In this document: positions 5,514 to 6,578 of the stretch, in pieces | Position numbering within the stretch: position 1 is the first letter of the stretch | Layout: the number at the start of each line of letters is the position of its first letter | Assembly (NCBI GenBank): GCA_964585245.1 | Contig: CAZPCV010000047.1 | Location: forward strand, 1-6,578 | DNA: 6,578 nt | From: CAZEDL01 sp964585245 | GTDB lineage: Bacteria > Patescibacteriota > Patescibacteriia > Magasanikbacterales > GWA2-37-8 | Direction: 5' to 3' | Notes under the pieces: model-generated | What the model saw: the letters and a program-made list of their open reading frames with translations, nothing else | Told to the model about the DNA's origin: nothing | The model's database searches: none | Translations under genes and position numbers: made by a program

Positions 5514-6578
5514 TTAAGCTACGCGCTTTTTCATCTTCGTCATTTTGATAATGATCGGCGCCGCGAAAAAGCCAAATTGTTCGCGCAGACGATTCGTCAG
5601 ATAATGTACGTATGAAATGTGGACCGAGGTTTTGTGTTTAATGAAGATCTCGAACATCGGCGGGTTGTTGCGGATCTGCGTGAGGCCGACAATTTGCGGG
5701 TGGCGTACACCCAAACCACGGGTAGGCAAGTGTTTTTTGGTAGCGGCACGCAAGAAATTTTTCAAGGTTTCATCATCGAGTGTAATTTGCCGTTCTTTTT
5801 GGGCGCGTTCGATCAGGGGGAAGATCTGGTGCACCCGGTAACCGGTTTTGGCACTGACGAGTACGATCGGCGCGTAATTTAAATGAGGGAATTTCTTGTA
5901 GATGTGTTCTTTGACCTGATTACGGAATTCATCATCGTTGTCGCTGGCTTCGTCCCACTTGTTAATTACGATAATCACGCTTTTGGTATGCTCTCGCAAA
6001 AGCCCGGCCAGCTGCTGATCCTGATCGGTCACCGGCTCGGTAGCGTCTAGTACTAATAATATTAAATCAGCGCGATTGATGGCAGCAATACTTTTATCAA
6101 TGCCCTGGCGCTCCAGTTCGCCCGAGACTTTGGTTTTGCGTCGGATACCCGCCGTATCGACAAAGAGTATGGATGTGCCGTCTACCTCTACCAGCGTATC
6201 GTGCGGTTCGCGAGTGGTGTGCGGCATCGAGCTCACAATTACTCGGTCTTCGCCGATGAGTTTGTTGAATAGCGAGGATTTGCCGACATTGGGTTTGCCA
6301 ACCAGTGCCACTTTCAGCGGCTCGGCTTCGTCTAATACTTTGGGGCGCCGGGCACCGGAATTAAAATGTTTGAAAATCAGATCCAACAGGTCGCCCACAC
6401 TGGTGCCATTCGCGGCCGATACTGGTAGTGCTTCGCCCATATTTAATTTTTGCCATTCACGGTCAAAAACACGGGTACGGGTGGCCGGGTTGTCTGATTT
6501 ATTGGCTACGAGGAGTACCGGTTTCTTGTTTTTGTCAGTGCGCAAGCGTTTGGCTAATTCGTATTCCTGCGGCAAAAT
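5514..6578 (-). CDS. der: Ribosome-assembly GTPase Der (EngA), 5' end cut by window edge
   Basis: Der is a tandem-GTPase protein needed for maturation of the large ribosomal subunit. Numbering from the first complete in-frame codon at 6578, 354 residues are visible, so the first GTPase domain lacks its start (G1-G3). Its G4 (NKSD, 26-29) and G5 (SAANG, 54-58) remain. The second GTPase domain is complete: G1 VGKPNVGKSS (93-102), G2 region HTTRE (120-124), G3 DTAGIRRKTKV (141-151), G4 NKWD (206-209) and G5 SAKTG (242-246). The C-terminal KH-like domain covers about 265-354, including FIKHKTSVHISYVHYL. The family usually has GTTRD at G2; here Gly is His and Asp is Glu, while the switch threonines are kept. 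An in-frame TTG near the window edge is not the real start because the reading frame runs on off the edge. pth follows after 31 bases. Confidence 0.96.
   Translation of the reverse strand: MLPQEYELAKRLRTDKNKKPVLLVANKSDNPATRTRVFDREWQKLNMGEALPVSAANGTSVGDLLDLIFKHFNSGARRPKVLDEAEPLKVALVGKPNVGKSSLFNKLIGEDRVIVSSMPHTTREPHDTLVEVDGTSILFVDTAGIRRKTKVSGELERQGIDKSIAAINRADLILLVLDATEPVTDQDQQLAGLLREHTKSVIIVINKWDEASDNDDEFRNQVKEHIYKKFPHLNYAPIVLVSAKTGYRVHQIFPLIERAQKERQITLDDETLKNFLRAATKKHLPTRGLGVRHPQIVGLTQIRNNPPMFEIFIKHKTSVHISYVHYLTNRLREQFGFFAAPIIIKMTKMKKRVA

Noticed and set aside
5617..5882. Two plus-strand open frames opposite the Der C-terminus
   Set aside because: They overlap in different frames and mirror conserved Der codons, so they are shadows.
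1..6578. Alternative genetic code with TGA read as glycine, as in some CPR groups
   Set aside because: dprA ends at a TGA at the expected protein length, with the folC start overlapping it, so TGA is a stop here.
1..6578. tRNA, rRNA, CRISPR array, insertion sequence or defence genes
   Set aside because: Nearly all bases are accounted for by the six genes. I saw no repeat-spacer pattern, transposase motif, tRNA-like fold or terminal inverted repeats.

Overview
The window is ordinary chromosomal bacterial DNA with moderate G+C, six protein genes and almost no spare sequence. Five genes read leftward and one reads rightward. TGA acts as a stop (end of dprA), so the standard bacterial code applies. 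Compact overlapping genes, a Der GTPase with an HTTRE switch in place of GTTRD, a divergent FolC and no clear Shine-Dalgarno sequence before any start suggest an uncultivated small-genome lineage such as Candidatus Patescibacteria (CPR). That placement is an inference from motif resemblance, not a demonstrated classification.

Layout, left to right. Bases 1-511 (minus strand) hold the first 170 residues of DNA topoisomerase I (topA), cut by the window edge. Bases 512-668 are a divergent intergenic region. In it an 18-bp palindrome (622-639) carries the -35 hexamers of two back-to-back sigma70-type promoters, one for topA and one for the rightward gene. Bases 669-1496 (plus strand) encode an unrecognised membrane-anchored protein with two TolB/PD40-like SPD(G) motifs. 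Its intrinsic terminator (1514-1539) lies inside the last codons of the convergent folC gene.

Bases 1512-6578 (minus strand) hold a tightly packed run, in transcription order: der (5' end cut by the window edge), pth, an M24 Xaa-Pro peptidase, dprA and folC. Junctions are a 31-nt gap, an 11-nt overlap, a 2-nt gap and a 4-nt ATGA overlap, so this is very likely one operon. The genes cover ribosome assembly (Der), peptidyl-tRNA recycling (Pth), peptide turnover (M24), natural transformation and recombination (DprA) and folate polyglutamylation (FolC). dprA and topA are neighbours in many bacteria. Here they keep the same orientation but are separated by folC and by the rightward gene with its own promoter and terminator.

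I found no RNA gene, CRISPR array, insertion sequence, phage gene or defence system. The most informative observations are the shared-palindrome divergent promoter, a possible long-range stem enclosing the topA start codon, the unknown membrane-anchored protein, and the unusual motif residues in FolC and Der.
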